DNA of 64,000 nt from Ascoidea rubescens DSM 1968 (GCF_001661345.1 NW_017962914.1:1204439-1268438), one strand, 5' to 3'. Numbered from the stretch's first letter, positions 54,077 through 64,000 are shown. Notes: a model not told the origin generated them from the sequence alone. Made by a program: numbers and translations.

Positions 54077-54970
54077 TTAATTATCATCTTCGATATCACC
54101 CATTGCTTTTCTCCATAAAGGACCAGCCCAATGTTGAAACCTATCTTTGGCATTTGTAAAATTATCTAAAGCAGGTCTAACATCAAGGAAAAAAGTTGGC
54201 ATTCCATGGGCATCATCAGGACCTCCATAATAATCAATAACGTACCTTACTTTCTGCCAATCGTTTTTATCAGCTTCATTTCCATTTTCTAATGAAGTAC
54301 TGTCACCGAAAAATGATGATTTTTTTCTTAAAACAGTCCAGTCATGTCTATCAAATGGAGGCTCGGTGTTGTAGGTTTCTGGAAATATTTTTCCTAAAAG
54401 CAAATACATTCTTGCTTTTGGAGACAAATCAGATGGTCTTCCAGTAAATTTTAACAATCTTGGAGAAGTATTTGTTCTTTCAATGTAAGGTTGTTCCCAT
54501 TCTAAAATCTGTTGCCAGGCACCTTCATTAAGAAAATTATGAACATCAACCATACTTTCAACAGCATCCTCAGGTACTTCACCTTTTCCTTTTCGAATCA
54601 TAGCATTAAACATCTGTTGAGGGGAAGGATATTCCCAGTTTCCTTCATTTTCACTGGTGCCTCTTGGAATAGAAGAAATAATTCTCTCTATTGGCAAATC
54701 TAACTGTTGACCAGGGAGTTTTTTTGTATCGATAAAGTGAGGCATGTTATTTAAAGGGTTTAAAGTATTTTTTTCACCTTTAACTGGGCAAACAGCTGGA
54801 ATCATCAAATCGTTGTTATTTTTCGTAGCATTAGGCGAGTTATTTTTACCAAAACCAACAGGACAAGTTGGAGCAGGTTCAGATTTGATCTCACAACACG
54901 AGCCATCTAAGCTCGAATTAGTTTGACAACATGCAGAAGAAACCGGATCAGAAGCCCAAAACCAACCCAT
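54077..54970 (-). CDS. CYC3: Cytochrome c heme lyase (holocytochrome c synthase)
   Basis: This mitochondrial intermembrane-space enzyme attaches heme to apocytochrome c. The 297-residue protein opens with MGWFWASD, as the yeast enzyme does (MGWFWAD). It has two Cys-Pro heme-regulatory motifs (CPVGF at 36, CPVKG at 61). Then come the family blocks [69 protein letters not shown] and [14 protein letters not shown]. These favour CYC3 over its relative CYT2 (cytochrome c1 heme lyase). Two extra paired cysteines near the start (ACC, SCC) are unusual. Confidence 0.93.
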   Translation of the reverse strand: MGWFWASDPVSSACCQTNSSLDGSCCEIKSEPAPTCPVGFGKNNSPNATKNNNDLMIPAVCPVKGEKNTLNPLNNMPHFIDTKKLPGQQLDLPIERIISSIPRGTSENEGNWEYPSPQQMFNAMIRKGKGEVPEDAVESMVDVHNFLNEGAWQQILEWEQPYIERTNTSPRLLKFTGRPSDLSPKARMYLLLGKIFPETYNTEPPFDRHDWTVLRKKSSFFGDSTSLENGNEADKNDWQKVRYVIDYYGGPDDAHGMPTFFLDVRPALDNFTNAKDRFQHWAGPLWRKAMGDIEDDN

Positions 54971-55975
54971 TTTTCCAGATTAATACTAAAAATGAAAATC
55001 AAATAAAACAGAACTTTGAGCAAAAAAAAAGAAAAAAGAGGAAAATAAAACAAAATAAAGTTTATTGCAAATTATTAATTCAAGTTCCATATCAGATTAT
55101 CGAATTAATTTTTTTCTGGTAGAGTTTGAAAATAAAAAGATGTCACGTGCACAAGAATTACTTGAAGCAACGTCATTGGTGCGTTTAGTGATTTTGGTGA
55201 TTTTGGGTGAATATTATGGTGGTTAGTCAAAAAATGTTTATTTGTCGATAGTATAAAACAGAAAAATAAAATCTTTAAAGAACAATTTTCAGGAGAACAA
55301 GATAAAAGATGTTGATATTATTATGAAAATCGGTCTATCTGTTGAATAAAAAAACTAAAAATAAAAATAAAGTAAATTTGAAATAAAATTATAAATTACC
55401 AAAAAAAACAAAAAAAAATCTAAATCTAAACTTTGCCATTAATACTAAAAAAAAATTAAATTGTAATAAAATTTTTATTTGTAAGTGTTTCCTTTTCATT
55501 AATCTTTTTATTATTTTTGATAATTGCCTTTGAAACTCATGTGATTGATTTCTTTTTTACTGCCTTCAATGCCAAAAAAATTGTATAATAGAAAAAAATT
55601 TTTAAAAAAATTAAAAAAATGATCAAGTTTAAACGAAAATTAACGAAGGAAAAAACAAAAAAAACAAACGAAAAGACAAAAAATTAAAAGTAATAGATTG
55701 ATAATCCATAGTAAGATAAGATACAACAAAAAAATCTTTAAATCCATTGATACTTTAAAGTAAAAACAAAGGAAAAAAAAAGAAACGAGAAAAAAGAGAA
55801 AATAGAGAAAATAGAAAGAAGAAAAAACCAAAACAATATAAATTTATTTTTTGATTTATCAATTAAATTAATTATTAGTAATTAGTTATTAAAGGATAAA
55901 AAGATTATGAAATGACGAATGGAAAAAAAACAAAAAAAAATGTAAAAAGGTGAAAAAAACTAAATTAGTTTGAGA

Positions 55976-55977
<2 letters not shown>
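54971..55977. promoter_or_regulatory. CYC3 upstream region and AUR1 3' flank
   Basis: About 1 kb. A CACGTG at 55144-55149 and a minus-strand CCAAT (plus-strand ATTGG at 55175-55179) lie about 175-210 bp upstream of CYC3, a fitting place for HAP control of a respiratory gene. The rest is very A-rich. No gene is seen. Confidence 0.45.

Positions 55978-56032
<55 letters not shown>
55978..56032. repeat. (AAT)12-(ATT)6 perfect inverted microsatellite
   Basis: Twelve AAT units run directly into six ATT units, making an inverted repeat able to form a hairpin with 18-bp arms. It lies about 30 bp past the AUR1 stop, in its presumed 3' UTR. Confidence 0.9.
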
Positions 56033-56060
56033 GATAAATTGAATAAATTTCTTATTCATT

Positions 56061-57620
56061 TTAGTCTGATCTTTTATTGTATTGGAAATTTGGTTGATAA
56101 TTAAATGGAAGATCCATTGAAGTATGAGCTGATGTTGAGGAAGAAATTGGAGATGAATGATCAAAAATTGAGGATAATTGAGAATCAATACTTGAGGCTC
56201 TATCTGAGTTATCTAAATTATGGGTGATGATATTTAGAGATTTTCTAGAAATTGAGGATGAGGGTCTTGAGATTAGGTTACTTGTACCCATTTCGAATTC
56301 CATGTTATTGATGCTGTTAATATTGTTGGCATTGTTGTTGATATTATTACTGTTTAATATGATGTTATTGAGATTTGGATCTAAGGAAGACGACATTGAG
56401 ATTCTTGAGTTGAGATTATCCATTTCGATGTCACCCTCACAGTTATTATTATTATTATTATTATTGTTATTATTATTATTATTATTATTGCCGTTATTGT
56501 TGTTGTGGATATTTGAGTTATTTGTATAACTATTGCTGATATTATTGGTGATAGAGTTATTAATTGATAAAGGATCAGAGTGGGAGATATTGATGTAGTT
56601 TAGTTCTGTGTAAGACCAACGGCAAAAACAAGAGTTATCAATGGTTGGTAACATTTTATATTTTGTATAAGTAAAAATGACATAGGATAAAACCGAGCCT
56701 GCCATCAAATCTACAAAGTAATGGTGAGTCAAGTACATCGTGGACCACCAAAGCCAGCAGAGATAGGATAACCAAAGAGGTTTAAAACGTGGGAAGATGT
56801 ATGATAAAAAGAGGGCATTCATAGTTGCACAACCTGAATGTAGAGAAGGAAAAGCACCAAATGGAACAGGAGCATTGGTGAAGGTTGAAGTGTACATATC
56901 AATACCCAAAATCTGATCGATTCTTTGCAAACCACCTGGGTTACCATTCATTGAGTAATTTGCAGGATTCAAGCCGTTGATCAATTTATACCATGGTGGA
57001 GCAGCTGGAAACAAGATTTGAATTAAAACGCCAAATAGATTCATATAACCAAAGGCAAAGGCAAAAGAATTGACAGCAGTTGGAGGACCAAAGATAAAGA
57101 CTAAAGCAGCAATAACAAATGGAATACTAAAATGCAAGATACCATAAGGCAACCAGGCCAATAAGTCTAAGACTTTGTAAGTTTTTGAGGCTAGGACATC
57201 GCTCAAGTTATCACCATAAAAAATGGTTTCAATTGAAGGTAGAATTTTGACACTGATTGGAGGTCTATATTGGTTGGGAATCTTTCCACAAATAAAGAAT
57301 AAAAAAACCCACGTCAAAACAGGCAAAGCAGGTAAGAAAAACTGGTTAAGAATTGGGGGCAAGAAGAATAAACAGCATACAAGAAAGAAGAAACAAAATT
57401 TCAAAAAGAAATTGACAGGCAAGACAAAAAAAGAGAAGACTAATACTATGGATAAAAAAGTGAAATGAAGAAAATCATTGAATTTGAATTTGTAATTTTT
57501 GAGATTGCTAAAGGTTGTCTTGGGATTAAAATTTAAATTCAAATCAGAGATAGTTGAGCCAGGAGGTTTTTCTGATAGAAAGTAATAGTTAAATAACTTT
57601 ACTGGGTTCATCATGGGCAT
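56061..57620 (-). CDS. AUR1: Inositol phosphorylceramide synthase catalytic subunit
   Basis: This Golgi membrane enzyme transfers phosphoinositol to ceramide. It is the target of aureobasidin A and is essential in yeasts. The 519-residue protein has several membrane helices in the first 320 residues. The PAP2-type catalytic motifs are FGAFPSLHSGCATMNALF near 258 and TMYLTHHYFVDLMAGS near 303, with the conserved His, His and Asp. The start MPMMNPVKLFNYYFLSEKPP and the block CGKIPNQYRPPISVKILP suit the family. The C-terminal 170 residues are Asn/Ser-rich and encoded partly by AAT repeats. S. cerevisiae Aur1 has 401 residues, so this tail is the main difference. Confidence 0.94.
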   Translation of the reverse strand: MPMMNPVKLFNYYFLSEKPPGSTISDLNLNFNPKTTFSNLKNYKFKFNDFLHFTFLSIVLVFSFFVLPVNFFLKFCFFFLVCCLFFLPPILNQFFLPALPVLTWVFLFFICGKIPNQYRPPISVKILPSIETIFYGDNLSDVLASKTYKVLDLLAWLPYGILHFSIPFVIAALVFIFGPPTAVNSFAFAFGYMNLFGVLIQILFPAAPPWYKLINGLNPANYSMNGNPGGLQRIDQILGIDMYTSTFTNAPVPFGAFPSLHSGCATMNALFLSYIFPRFKPLWLSYLCWLWWSTMYLTHHYFVDLMAGSVLSYVIFTYTKYKMLPTIDNSCFCRWSYTELNYINISHSDPLSINNSITNNISNSYTNNSNIHNNNNGNNNNNNNNNNNNNNNNCEGDIEMDNLNSRISMSSSLDPNLNNIILNSNNINNNANNINSINNMEFEMGTSNLISRPSSSISRKSLNIITHNLDNSDRASSIDSQLSSIFDHSSPISSSTSAHTSMDLPFNYQPNFQYNKRSD

Positions 57621-58087
57621 TTCGAGAATATATTTATATATATTTATAAGGATATAGATATGAGAAAGTATGGAAGATCAGCTCCAAGAGGTTGTCTATC
57701 AGCGTTTTTCAGTCTTGATAGTGTGATCAGAAACGAACAAGAAAAAAAAGGAAAAATAGGATAAGATATTGAGCAACAAGAACCAGTGTCGTATGGATGG
57801 CAAGCAAGAGAAGATGCCTGAGGGAGAAGAGGGAGAGGTAGTGAGATGTGGAAAAGACGAAGAGAAGAGATCTGGCACAGGCTCCACAATAGGTATAAGC
57901 AGAGAAGGATTTTATATATTTGCTCAGGACGAAGAGCAGTCGAGAAGATTTTGTTGCTTGTGGTGGACAGCTTTTTTCTCTCACAGAGCAAACGCAAAAC
58001 AAGTGCGGAAGCACGCGGAATGGAAACTGCGGCCACTTCGCACAGCCCGAGCATCCCAGCCGGCGGTCACGGGACGAGTCAGCTCGG

Positions 58088-58102
58088 CACGTGAAACACG
58101 TG
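58088..58102. promoter_or_regulatory. Paired CACGTG E-boxes upstream of AUR1
   Basis: CACGTG at 58088-58093 and again at 58097-58102, nine bases apart start to start, about 470 bp upstream of the AUR1 start codon. Close pairs are typical sites for bHLH factors such as Cbf1, Ino2/Ino4-like or Tye7. Which one acts here is unknown. Confidence 0.5.
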
Positions 58103-58546
58103 TTTGGACCTTGCCGGCACTAGTCGAAGCCGTCGGAAGCGTCTGACGCGTCTGAACGGAAATGACGGGACACGCCTGAAACCCCTTGACGGGGGTCTGT
58201 GCACACGCTGGATGCGTGTGTGCGTGTGCTGATACATTTCCATATTCGGATCTCTGTGCGCCCGCACAGCTGACCTCTGAGGTCTGCAAGTGCAACCAAA
58301 AAAGCAGTGTATTCGCTTGTTGTGGTGGAGGAACCAGCCAACCAGCTGAAGTTTATTATTCTTCGCTATGTTTATTTTTGCCAGTATCAGCAAGGTATTT
58401 GAGTCTTGTATCTTTATACTTGATATGAACTAGCATGTTTTCAACCACTTGTACAAAATCCTTAGAATCAAAAAAGGCATTAGATTTCTTTGATTTTTCC
58501 GTTGTGTTAAATCTACTGGATTATGGTTCAAAAAAAGACAGCATAT

Positions 58547-58590
58547 CATCAATTTGTCATCAATTTGTCATCAATTTGTCATCAATTTGT
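58547..58590. repeat. Four perfect 11-bp tandem repeats
   Basis: The unit CATCAATTTGT is repeated four times without change. Confidence 0.9.
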
Positions 58591-59467
58591 AGTAACTGCT
58601 CGATGTATTTAGAAAAAGTATTCATTAAATTGTTTTTTATTTGTAATCTTTATCCAAAGTGTTCCCGGTGATAAATTTATTCAAAAATTATTATCAAGAA
58701 AACGCGAAAAAACGAAAGCCAAAATACAGTGGCTTGCATCGTCAACAACCTACTTTGCCAAATTCAGTTTTTCCACTGCCACAGTTTAAACATAAAAACC
58801 GGGGTAACTGAATTATTGACAATGTCTCCTATTTTAACTTTAAACGAAGTTTTGTTTGGAAAGTTTTTTTTTGTAGTTAATCCCGATAATGTCACTAATC
58901 TTAGTCAGCTTATATATCCCACTTATTGAGTGTGAGGTTTTTATATTTTGAAACATTGGCCGATTCGATTGTTTTCGATAATTTCCGATGAATATTCGAT
59001 TGTACTGCAGAACCATAGAATTGTAAAATAAATAGGCATCTCACTTTACTTTATCTCAATTATTGAATATTTCATGTTTTCAACAATATGGTTCAGAATT
59101 GCTTCTTGTTATTATACCCAAAGCCTTTTAACCACAAATACCAATCTCCCCCCCCCCACAACCTATCAAATCAATCTTAACTCAGGAACATCCCTCTGTA
59201 ACTCAGCTTACCAATAAATATTTCAAGTAATGATGGGTCAAACGAAAAACCTCACATCACATAGTTCAAACATAAAATGAACACTACAATAATTAGAACT
59301 ACCTCTATTTTTTTCATTAAAAATTATAAAATAAAAAATTACTATATTAAACTAGAACTACAAAAATATTACAAAAATATTACAAAAATTTAAAAATACA
59401 CTAAAAAAAACGAAAAGAATCGAAAAAAGTAAAGAAAAACACAAAGAAAACAAAAAAAAAACACAGA

Positions 59468-62400
59468 TTATAGTGTATTTATGACATCAGTAGCAAAATC
59501 CAACTTATCAACATTTTCATCTTGGAAAAATTTGCAAAATTCTTCCTTTTTAATATTATAAGCCTTGAGCATCTTATTAAAATTATCAAATAATAAGATT
59601 TTAAAATTATTTAAAAAATTAAATTGTATAATGAAATTTTGTTCATTCTTTGATAAATCACAATCTTTAGAATTTTGAATAATATTCAATGATTCTTTAA
59701 AATTTAAATTGATATTATACTCAAGATAATAATTATCTAAATTTTGAAACAATTCATAAATCAAAATTGAATGGAAATAAAATGTTTGAAATAATTCATG
59801 TTTATTAGTTTCTAAATCAGTATTGGTATTAAAATTAGTATTGGCATTGACACTGGCATTGCCATTAGCAACGGCATTAATATTATCAACTTGATTATTA
59901 AACTTATTAACAAACATGTTTCTAAAGGTTGAATGATTCCAATATTCATAAAAAACATTCAATACTCCAAAGTATTTATTATTTTCAATACTGTTATTAT
60001 TGGAATTTTCAATGAATGAATAAAACGACTGCAAATCAAAATTTGAGATGCATGAATTGAAGAAAAATGAATCCAAGAAATTTGGGAAATTGTATTTATT
60101 TCCAAGTTTTAATTGGTTTAAAAATAATTTATTTGAAACCAAATTCAATAGGATATCATTGGGATCAATATTATTAACATTATTATTCGATTCATTGATT
60201 ATTATGCCATTTGATGAGGATTTAGCATTGAACTTAGTATAATGATTCAAAACAATTAAAATTTGATTAAAATCATAAACTAATGGGTTCTTCAACATGT
60301 ATTCGATTAATTTAATAAACGAATTCAAGTTCAAGTTTTTAATCAATAATTCAGAATTGTGAGATAAAAATAAGTACTCATTTTCTAAATCATAATCAAA
60401 AGTTAAAAATTCATTAACAATCACATTTTTATTTCTTTCTAAAATTGAGAGCAAATAATTTGATATAATATTAGACAAATTATTGTTCACTGAATTGTTA
60501 TTTTTAAAAGTTATATTATTAAAAATGGAAGACATCAATAATTGGATTTTTCCTTCGTTGTCGTTATGCAATAAGAAATTAGATAAATTAGAAATATTAC
60601 TCATTGAAGAGTTTGAAATTGTATTAGTATTAGTATTAGTATTAGTATCATCAAAAAATTTAAAATTTGATAATAAATTATTATTATTATTAATGTAGTT
60701 TAAAAAAATGTTGTCAATGACATCTAAATTAGAAGTTTTATTATTAAGATTAGATAAAAAAGTTAAAAAGATATCATTATGATTATTATAATTATTTGGA
60801 TCATTAATATCAATATTAATTAAATTAAATTTTAAAAATTTAGCAAAAATTTGGTAACCCTTTTCAAAATTCAAGTTAATTAAAGAGATGATATAGGAGT
60901 TGATGACATTGTTTAAATTTTTAAAGTTTTTTTCATCAATATTAAAGGTTGTGTTTGAATTTTGGTTTAAATTTGTTGTATAGTTTAAATTCAATAAAGT
61001 TTTCTGTTTTATTGATAATAAAATGGAATCAAGAATTTTAGTTGATAAATTCAATTGGTTTGAAATTATTAAAGAATTTAATAAAATAGAATATATTTCA
61101 AATTGATGGTTTAATAAAGAGAGATTATTAACTGAATTTTTCTTGAAATCATTGTAAAGATTTAAGATAAATTGAATGTTATAAGGAATATTGTTATCAA
61201 TATTATTGTTGAGAGGATTATTATTATCATTATTATTATTATTGTCAACATCAATATTTTGAAGAATATTATTTAAACGAATTAAATCATTTTGTGATAG
61301 GTTATTTAAAGTTGATAAATATTTAATTAATGACAAATAATAAATTTCTGATTTAACGAAATTTGAGTTTAAGTTGGCATTATTTAGAATATTTAAAAAG
61401 CTTATAAATTGGTCAATTGATGAAAATTTGTAATTGAATAAATTAATACCAATTAGCAAATTGTCATAAACTAGTTGATTAAAATAATGGAAATGTTTTA
61501 AATTTGAAGCTATGAAGATATCAATAGCCAATTTAAAGTAGTCATTACCATTGTCTATTATATTGTTATTATTTTTAATGTTTATAGAGTTGTTGTTGAT
61601 TATGTCTAAAGAAGATTTAAAGGAGTTTAAAGAGCCGGATAATAGACCATTTAAGACCAATTCGTAAGTTTTAGAATTTGGTTTTAAATCAAAGTTATTA
61701 ATTGAAGATATTAAATCTGTGTAAACGTTTAATAAATTAGTTAATTTTTCTTCAATTGTTTCGGATGTCAAATTTCTTTTAATTAAAGATTGTAGAACTA
61801 GATTGTAAAGATCTAAAGATATGGGCAAGTTATTTCTCTTTATGACTTGATATATAGGGTAAATTTTCAAGTAATTTGAATTTTGAATTGAGGTGTTAAT
61901 TTCATTAATTAAAGAGGAATGAAAGGATTTATCTAATGAGTTTGAAAATTTTATTTCCTTTGGTATGCTTAGCAATTGGAAATCGTCCAATAAAAAAGCG
62001 GCGTTATTAAGGGGGTTATTGTTATTTTGGGGGCTGTTGTTATAGCTTGCAGAGTTAGAGTTATTTTTATTAAGAAATAGATTATTATTGGTTTTTTGAA
62101 TATTCAAATAGTTGAGATTGAGAATATTTTTATTTATCAAGTTATGGTTGTTGCGGTTATTTTTGCTGTTATTGTTATTAGTGTTGAGATTGTTTTGATT
62201 GTAAGTATGATTAATTGTATTCTGTTGTTGAGCAGTTTGTTGTAAATTGGGCTCTTTATCTTGAAACAAAGATTCAGATATAGTTGGAGAGTTATCGAGT
62301 TGAGAATTATTAGAAAAACTGTTATCAACAATCATTTGGGTGTTGTTATTGATGTCATTTTCATTTTCAAGTTGGCTGCTGATGTGATTTATATTATTCA

Positions 62401-62929
62401 ATATAGGTAGAAGATTCAATTTGTCATTTAACAATAAATTATTGTCAATGAAATTATTATGAATCAAAGAGGAGTTATATTTAGAGAGATTATTATTATT
62501 GGAATTATTGAGTTTTATCTTTAGTAATTCGTTATCAATTATGGATCTGTTTGAGGATTGTAGTTCATCAATCTGGTTATTATTGGAGTTGTTGTTATTT
62601 AATAGATTGTTGTTGACTTGGTTGAACAAGGACAATCTCGATATGTGATCTAGGGATATCGAGTAGTAGTTGTAGAAATTGGTTGAGTGCTTGGGATAGT
62701 TTGAGTTGTAGTTGTAGTTGTTCTTATTGTTATTATTGGTGGTCGAGTTGACCTTTATGTTATTGATTTTGATGTTATTGGAGGTGAATAAATCATTATT
62801 CGTTAATTGGTTATAATTTTTCAAGTGGAAAGTTGAGTCAAAAAAAGATGGGGTTTTCTTTATAGTTGATGAGGAGTTTCTCAACGTAGAAGAATTTCGT
62901 GAAAAGTTGGCAAAGGGTTTAAAGACCAT
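59468..62929 (-). CDS. Asn-rich PPR-like mitochondrial protein, possibly RPM2
   Basis: A 1153-residue frame. The N-terminus (MVFKPFANFSRNSSTLRNSS) is basic, Ser-rich and lacks acidic residues, as in a mitochondrial presequence. Residues 40-330 are strongly Asn-rich. From about 345 come paired helices of pentatricopeptide type, for example LDLYNLVLQSLIKRN near 366 and NSKTYELVLNGLLSG near 413, with more helical segments to the end. Size, presequence, Asn-rich region and this helical block resemble RPM2, the protein subunit of yeast mitochondrial RNase P, but another organellar PPR-type factor is possible. Two CCAAT boxes lie about 365-415 bp upstream. Confidence 0.6.
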   Translation of the reverse strand: MVFKPFANFSRNSSTLRNSSSTIKKTPSFFDSTFHLKNYNQLTNNDLFTSNNIKINNIKVNSTTNNNNKNNYNYNSNYPKHSTNFYNYYSISLDHISRLSLFNQVNNNLLNNNNSNNNQIDELQSSNRSIIDNELLKIKLNNSNNNNLSKYNSSLIHNNFIDNNLLLNDKLNLLPILNNINHISSQLENENDINNNTQMIVDNSFSNNSQLDNSPTISESLFQDKEPNLQQTAQQQNTINHTYNQNNLNTNNNNSKNNRNNHNLINKNILNLNYLNIQKTNNNLFLNKNNSNSASYNNSPQNNNNPLNNAAFLLDDFQLLSIPKEIKFSNSLDKSFHSSLINEINTSIQNSNYLKIYPIYQVIKRNNLPISLDLYNLVLQSLIKRNLTSETIEEKLTNLLNVYTDLISSINNFDLKPNSKTYELVLNGLLSGSLNSFKSSLDIINNNSINIKNNNNIIDNGNDYFKLAIDIFIASNLKHFHYFNQLVYDNLLIGINLFNYKFSSIDQFISFLNILNNANLNSNFVKSEIYYLSLIKYLSTLNNLSQNDLIRLNNILQNIDVDNNNNNDNNNPLNNNIDNNIPYNIQFILNLYNDFKKNSVNNLSLLNHQFEIYSILLNSLIISNQLNLSTKILDSILLSIKQKTLLNLNYTTNLNQNSNTTFNIDEKNFKNLNNVINSYIISLINLNFEKGYQIFAKFLKFNLINIDINDPNNYNNHNDIFLTFLSNLNNKTSNLDVIDNIFLNYINNNNNLLSNFKFFDDTNTNTNTNTISNSSMSNISNLSNFLLHNDNEGKIQLLMSSIFNNITFKNNNSVNNNLSNIISNYLLSILERNKNVIVNEFLTFDYDLENEYLFLSHNSELLIKNLNLNSFIKLIEYMLKNPLVYDFNQILIVLNHYTKFNAKSSSNGIIINESNNNVNNIDPNDILLNLVSNKLFLNQLKLGNKYNFPNFLDSFFFNSCISNFDLQSFYSFIENSNNNSIENNKYFGVLNVFYEYWNHSTFRNMFVNKFNNQVDNINAVANGNASVNANTNFNTNTDLETNKHELFQTFYFHSILIYELFQNLDNYYLEYNINLNFKESLNIIQNSKDCDLSKNEQNFIIQFNFLNNFKILLFDNFNKMLKAYNIKKEEFCKFFQDENVDKLDFATDVINTL

Positions 62930-63738
62930 TTTGAAAGTATCAAAGTATCGAAATGTAGAAATATGGAAAGAAAACCAGTAATTGTGGGATTAAGATTGAG
63001 GATGAAAACAGATAGAATGAAGATGCAGCGGTAATAAGAAGTAAATGCAAACAGACAGAGATCTAGAAGGATTAAGTACGATTAACAAAGAAAGAAAGAA
63101 AGAAATGAAGAAAACACAGACCAGCTCATGAAATGCAACGAGAACCAACCAAACACAGTCAAATATAATCAGAGAATTGTGACTAAATATATTCAAATAT
63201 AATCAACTACTTTCGTTCTCAAATCGTCGCCAAAGCCCTGAAAAGACCAAAACCTAAAGCAGCGAATGGCCAAAAAGCTTTTTTCTTGCTGGCCAATCAG
63301 CACTCGGAAAAAGCCGGCGCGATGGCGCTGCAACCGGCCAATCAGCGTGCCCCAAAAATCAACGGTCACGCGCTCGGCATTAGAACCAAGCGCTGTTCCG
63401 CTTACTCAGCGCATGTGTGTTTATATCAGCGCTGTGTCACTTGTGATTGTGTAAGCATATTTGGCACGCAACGTTATATAAGCATTGTGTTGAACGAGGT
63501 GCGGCCGGAAAACACAATCCGAACTCGGACGTTCGTGAAGCAATTATGGTCCGTTGCCCTAAACGAAATACACAAGACTTAACCACTTATGAAACGAAAA
63601 TTGTGTTTCTGCAAAAAACATTTAATTCACAAATACCTTGATAAAGATTGCAATCCAAACAATATAAATATGATCACTAAATAGCTAGATAGAAATAAAA
63701 TAAACCAAGAGGAAAAGGAGAGAGAAGTCTACTAAGTC
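62930..63738. promoter_or_regulatory. Divergent promoter, PPR-like gene and right-edge ORF
   Basis: About 800 bp between two start codons. The centre (63230-63540) is GC-richer. It holds a pair of CCAAT boxes and a TATATAA at 63475-63481 pointing to the right-hand ORF, 258 bp from its ATG. Plus-strand frames across 63266-63641 have no recognisable product. Confidence 0.4.
63291..63346 (+). promoter_or_regulatory. Two identical GGCCAATCAGC CCAAT boxes
   Basis: GGCCAATCAGC occurs at 63291-63301 and 63336-63346, 45 bp apart. CCAAT followed by CAG/CAGC is the preferred HAP/NF-Y context. The neighbouring PPR-like gene looks mitochondrial, which fits HAP control; the other neighbour is unknown. 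Confidence 0.55.
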
Positions 63739-64000
63739 ATGAGCACTAGAAGAAATCTCTATCCTTTCTTCGACGACTTTCAACCTGACAACATCCAAGT
63801 CAAGAACACTGATAGTGATAACAAAAGAGAACTTGATACTCCATCAATGGCTTCCAAAATCAATGAATTAAAACAGAGAGTTGAGTTAATTGAATCGAAT
63901 GTTGCATCCGGATTTGAACGACTAGAACGAATGCTTGAAAGCGTATTAACTCGTAACAAACGGCCGGAAATCGGTTGTCGAAGGTCACAACACATTGAAC
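63739..64000 (+). CDS. 5' part of an unknown coiled-coil ORF (runs off the window)
   Basis: The ATG at 63739 follows an in-frame TAA at 63733 and the frame stays open to the edge (87 codons). The start MSTRRNLYPFFDDFQPDN is followed by a heptad-like stretch (INELKQRVELIESNVASGFE, then RLERMLESVL), then basic residues. No family is recognised. A short coiled coil near the start occurs in many proteins, including Gag-like proteins of yeast retrotransposons, but nothing here proves that. Confidence 0.55.
   Translation, partial: MSTRRNLYPFFDDFQPDNIQVKNTDSDNKRELDTPSMASKINELKQRVELIESNVASGFERLERMLESVLTRNKRPEIGCRRSQHIE

Larger units (their letters stand above)
57621..59467. other. AUR1 upstream region with a GC-rich segment
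   Basis: About 1.85 kb. From about 57950 to 58300 the sequence is much richer in G and C than the rest of the window and contains many overlapping frames on both strands, none recognisable. Two CACGTG boxes occur here (described separately). The region beyond 58430 returns to AT-rich sequence with short plus-strand frames (78 and 66 codons) that I do not accept as genes. The last 150 bp are A-rich, next to the stop of the following minus-strand gene. Confidence 0.4.

Noticed and set aside
57769-58295. Overlapping frames of 80-125 codons on both strands
   Set aside because: They arise from low stop density in the GC-rich island. They overlap one another and none resembles a known protein.

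Overview
The window is nuclear DNA from an ascomycete yeast of the subphylum Saccharomycotina. It is AT-rich with mostly intronless genes. Many proteins carry long asparagine runs. The set of single-copy genes is typical of budding yeasts (TRM13, TMA19, COX4, PAP1, SKY1, SMY2/SYH1, SEC7, ADE2, PNC1, RIM8, CYC3, AUR1). The U6 snRNA gene has its B box downstream of the terminator, as in S. cerevisiae. In-frame CTG codons are nearly absent from several genes. That fits a lineage with altered or ambiguous CUG decoding (Ascoidea or Saccharomycopsis relatives), but AT bias alone could also produce it. The species is an inference.

Layout. 1-3.3 kb: the 3' end of a coiled-coil gene, then a velvet-domain regulator of VelB type with a short hidden first exon. 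3.8-9.2 kb (minus): a 1791-residue disordered protein with an AT-hook and several SUMO-interacting-like motifs. 9.6-11 kb: two small orphan ORFs. 11.3-18.3 kb: TRM13, TMA19, COX4 (minus) and PAP1 (minus). PAP1 is split in the assembly by an ambiguous base inside a TTA microsatellite. 18.7-24 kb: an unrecognised helical protein, U6 snRNA (minus) and SKY1. 24.3-34.7 kb (minus): a GYF-domain SMY2/SYH1 protein and SEC7. 35.3-44 kb (plus): an alcohol-acetyltransferase-family protein, ADE2, PNC1 and RIM8. 44-52 kb is gene-poor. It holds a cysteine-rich, repeat-bearing GPI-type wall protein, a small inverted-repeat transposon (MITE) and, inside that, a solo-LTR-like fossil. 52-57.6 kb (minus): an F-box-like/LRR protein, CYC3 and AUR1. 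59.5-62.9 kb (minus): a PPR-like mitochondrial protein, possibly RPM2. The window ends in the start of an unknown ORF.

Most genes are independent housekeeping loci rather than one pathway. Some share themes: mitochondrial respiration (COX4, CYC3, the PPR-like gene, all with CCAAT boxes upstream), RNA processing (PAP1, U6, SKY1, TRM13), Golgi traffic and sphingolipid synthesis (SEC7, SMY2, AUR1) and environmental signalling (VelB, RIM8). The most notable item is VelB. Velvet regulators are a hallmark of filamentous fungi and are generally regarded as lost from budding yeasts. Here the domain is complete only when a 19-nt first exon is spliced on, and it is interrupted by an Asn-rich insert of about 250 residues.
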